From NCBI GenBank assembly GCA_012962735.1, contig DTXA01000128.1, positions 1 through 5,493 of the forward strand: a stretch of DNA of 5,493 bases. Direction: 5' to 3'. The translations under genes were made by a program, and so were the position numbers. The stretch is from Candidatus Latescibacterota bacterium. Lineage in GTDB: Bacteria; Latescibacterota; 4484-107; B68-G9. The notes under the pieces were generated by a model, which was given only the letters and a program-made list of their open reading frames with translations, made no database searches and had not been told where the DNA came from. Of this stretch, positions 4,705-5,493 are shown in pieces; positions within the stretch are counted from its first letter, which is position 1, and each line of letters starts with the position of its first letter.

Positions 4705-5493
4705 AGGACCATCCTCCTGGCCTCAGAGTACTCCCCTGCCTCCATCCGGTAGAGGTAGATCCCGCTGGATACCTCTATCCCCTTATCGTCCCTTCCATCC
4801 CAGCGGACGGTATAGGTACCGGAGGTCTTGACCTCATCCACCAGCGTCCGGACGACCTGGCCCTTAAGGTTATATACTTTCAAAGTGACAGGACCTGTCA
4901 GACCGACCGAGTAGCGGATCTCCGTGGATGGGTTGGCCGGGTTGGGGTAAGCCGACCCGAGGGAATTGCCAGCGAAAGCAGCCACCTTGGCCACCCCCTG
5001 AATCACCGTGCCATCGTCCTGGAGTTCGCAACTGGCCGATGTCACGCCCTTGGTCGTATCCCAGGTGTAGTCTGTGAGAATGAGGTTAGTTACTGTCGCT
5101 ATATAGTATCCGCTCGGCGCCTTCAACAGTGTGAACTTCACCGTGCCGTCGACATCGGTGTCGCCGGCGAAGTTCCAAGAGTCATCGACGGTCCCGTCGT
5201 TTGTCTCGTCCCATGCCAGGGTCATCTCGACATAGACATCACCGAGCGGATTGCCACTACCATCCACCACTTTGACCGTGGTGTAGAGGAACTTGTTCGG
5301 CCCGGCAACCTTGGAGGAGAAGACGATGCTCTCCACATACATGATGGTGCTGGGTGCTTCCGTCACATCCAGCACCACCGACTCTGTCGCTCCCCAGTTA
5401 CCCGCTGCGTCCTTGCCATGTACGTACAGCGTGTACTGACCAACAGCCCAGCCGGATACATCTATGCTTACTGTCACCCCTTCTGTCGGGGAG
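4695..5493 (-). CDS. C-terminal part of a large exported surface protein with a T9SS type A-like sorting domain
   Basis: The frame runs in from the right edge with no start inside the window; the GTG at 5475-5477 is internal (SPTEGVTVSIDVSG reads through it). 265 residues are visible. Residues 1 to about 45 end an Ig-like repeat with VHGKDAAGNWG. About 50-155 form a second beta-rich domain (VKVVDGSGNPLGDVYVEMTL, GDTDVDGTVKFTL), like the Ig-type modules near the end of secreted bacterial and archaeal proteins. The last 90 residues form the sorting domain: YPNPANPSTEIRY, LKVYNLKGQVVRTLVD, TVRWDGRDDKG, SSGIYLYRMEAG, ending RRMVLLR. In T9SS organisms this domain directs export and is cleaved or anchored at the outer membrane; related FlgD-like domains occur in other phyla. 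Pro-Ala replaces the more usual Pro-Phe in the first motif. The catalytic or binding part lies outside the window. The gene faces the plus-strand genes and ends in a hairpin. Confidence 0.88.
   Translation of the reverse strand, partial: SPTEGVTVSIDVSGWAVGQYTLYVHGKDAAGNWGATESVVLDVTEAPSTIMYVESIVFSSKVAGPNKFLYTTVKVVDGSGNPLGDVYVEMTLAWDETNDGTVDDSWNFAGDTDVDGTVKFTLLKAPSGYYIATVTNLILTDYTWDTTKGVTSASCELQDDGTVIQGVAKVAAFAGNSLGSAYPNPANPSTEIRYSVGLTGPVTLKVYNLKGQVVRTLVDEVKTSGTYTVRWDGRDDKGIEVSSGIYLYRMEAGEYSEARRMVLLR

Noticed and set aside
1..5493. tRNA, rRNA, CRISPR array, insertion sequence or attachment site
   Set aside because: I found no cloverleaf, no regularly spaced repeat, no transposase motif and no terminal inverted repeats with target duplications by eye.

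Overview
The window comes from a bacterial chromosome or metagenome contig of fairly high GC. Arginine is often AGG and isoleucine often ATA, a codon habit common in thermophiles. A minus-strand protein ending in a type IX secretion (Por)-style C-terminal sorting domain points to the FCB/Bacteroidetes-Ignavibacteria side of the tree or to candidate phyla such as Poribacteria or Latescibacterota. That placement is inference. There is no rRNA or other phylogenetic marker in the window.

Plus strand, bases 1 to about 4545, reads as one co-directional run with very tight junctions. It holds: (1) the 3' three quarters of a UDP-glucose 6-dehydrogenase; (2) an unassigned short frame, 955-1179, whose stop overlaps the next start; (3) a complete cysteine-type sulfatase, 1176-2597; (4) a short, frameshifted piece of the N-terminus of a family 2 glycoside hydrolase (beta-mannosidase-like), whose ATG overlaps the sulfatase stop; (5) a complete sn-glycerol-1-phosphate dehydrogenase (AraM/EgsA family), best start 2831, with a run-on C-terminus; (6) a broken signalling-protein-like frame (GAF-like start, then a helix resembling part of a histidine-kinase dimerisation domain); (7) a 37-codon frame with an ATGA overlap. 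The intact genes are separated by remnants, so this looks like an operon that has lost several members, or a contig with indels and deletions. The sequence alone cannot fully separate these explanations.

Bases 4546-4694 hold two perfect inverted repeats and mark the convergent boundary. Minus strand, 4695-5493, is the C-terminal part of a large exported surface protein: an Ig-like repeat, a second beta-rich domain and the sorting domain. It enters from the right edge and ends inside the second hairpin.

Functionally the plus-strand genes suggest polysaccharide chemistry: UDP-glucuronate supply, desulfation or a related hydrolysis, and formerly cleavage of a beta-mannoside-type linkage. With them sits a gene for the sn-glycerol-1-phosphate lipid backbone. 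No convincing previously undescribed system is visible. The most useful observations are the gene remnants, the G1P dehydrogenase in a bacterial setting, the unusual sulfatase maturation motif and the paired hairpins.
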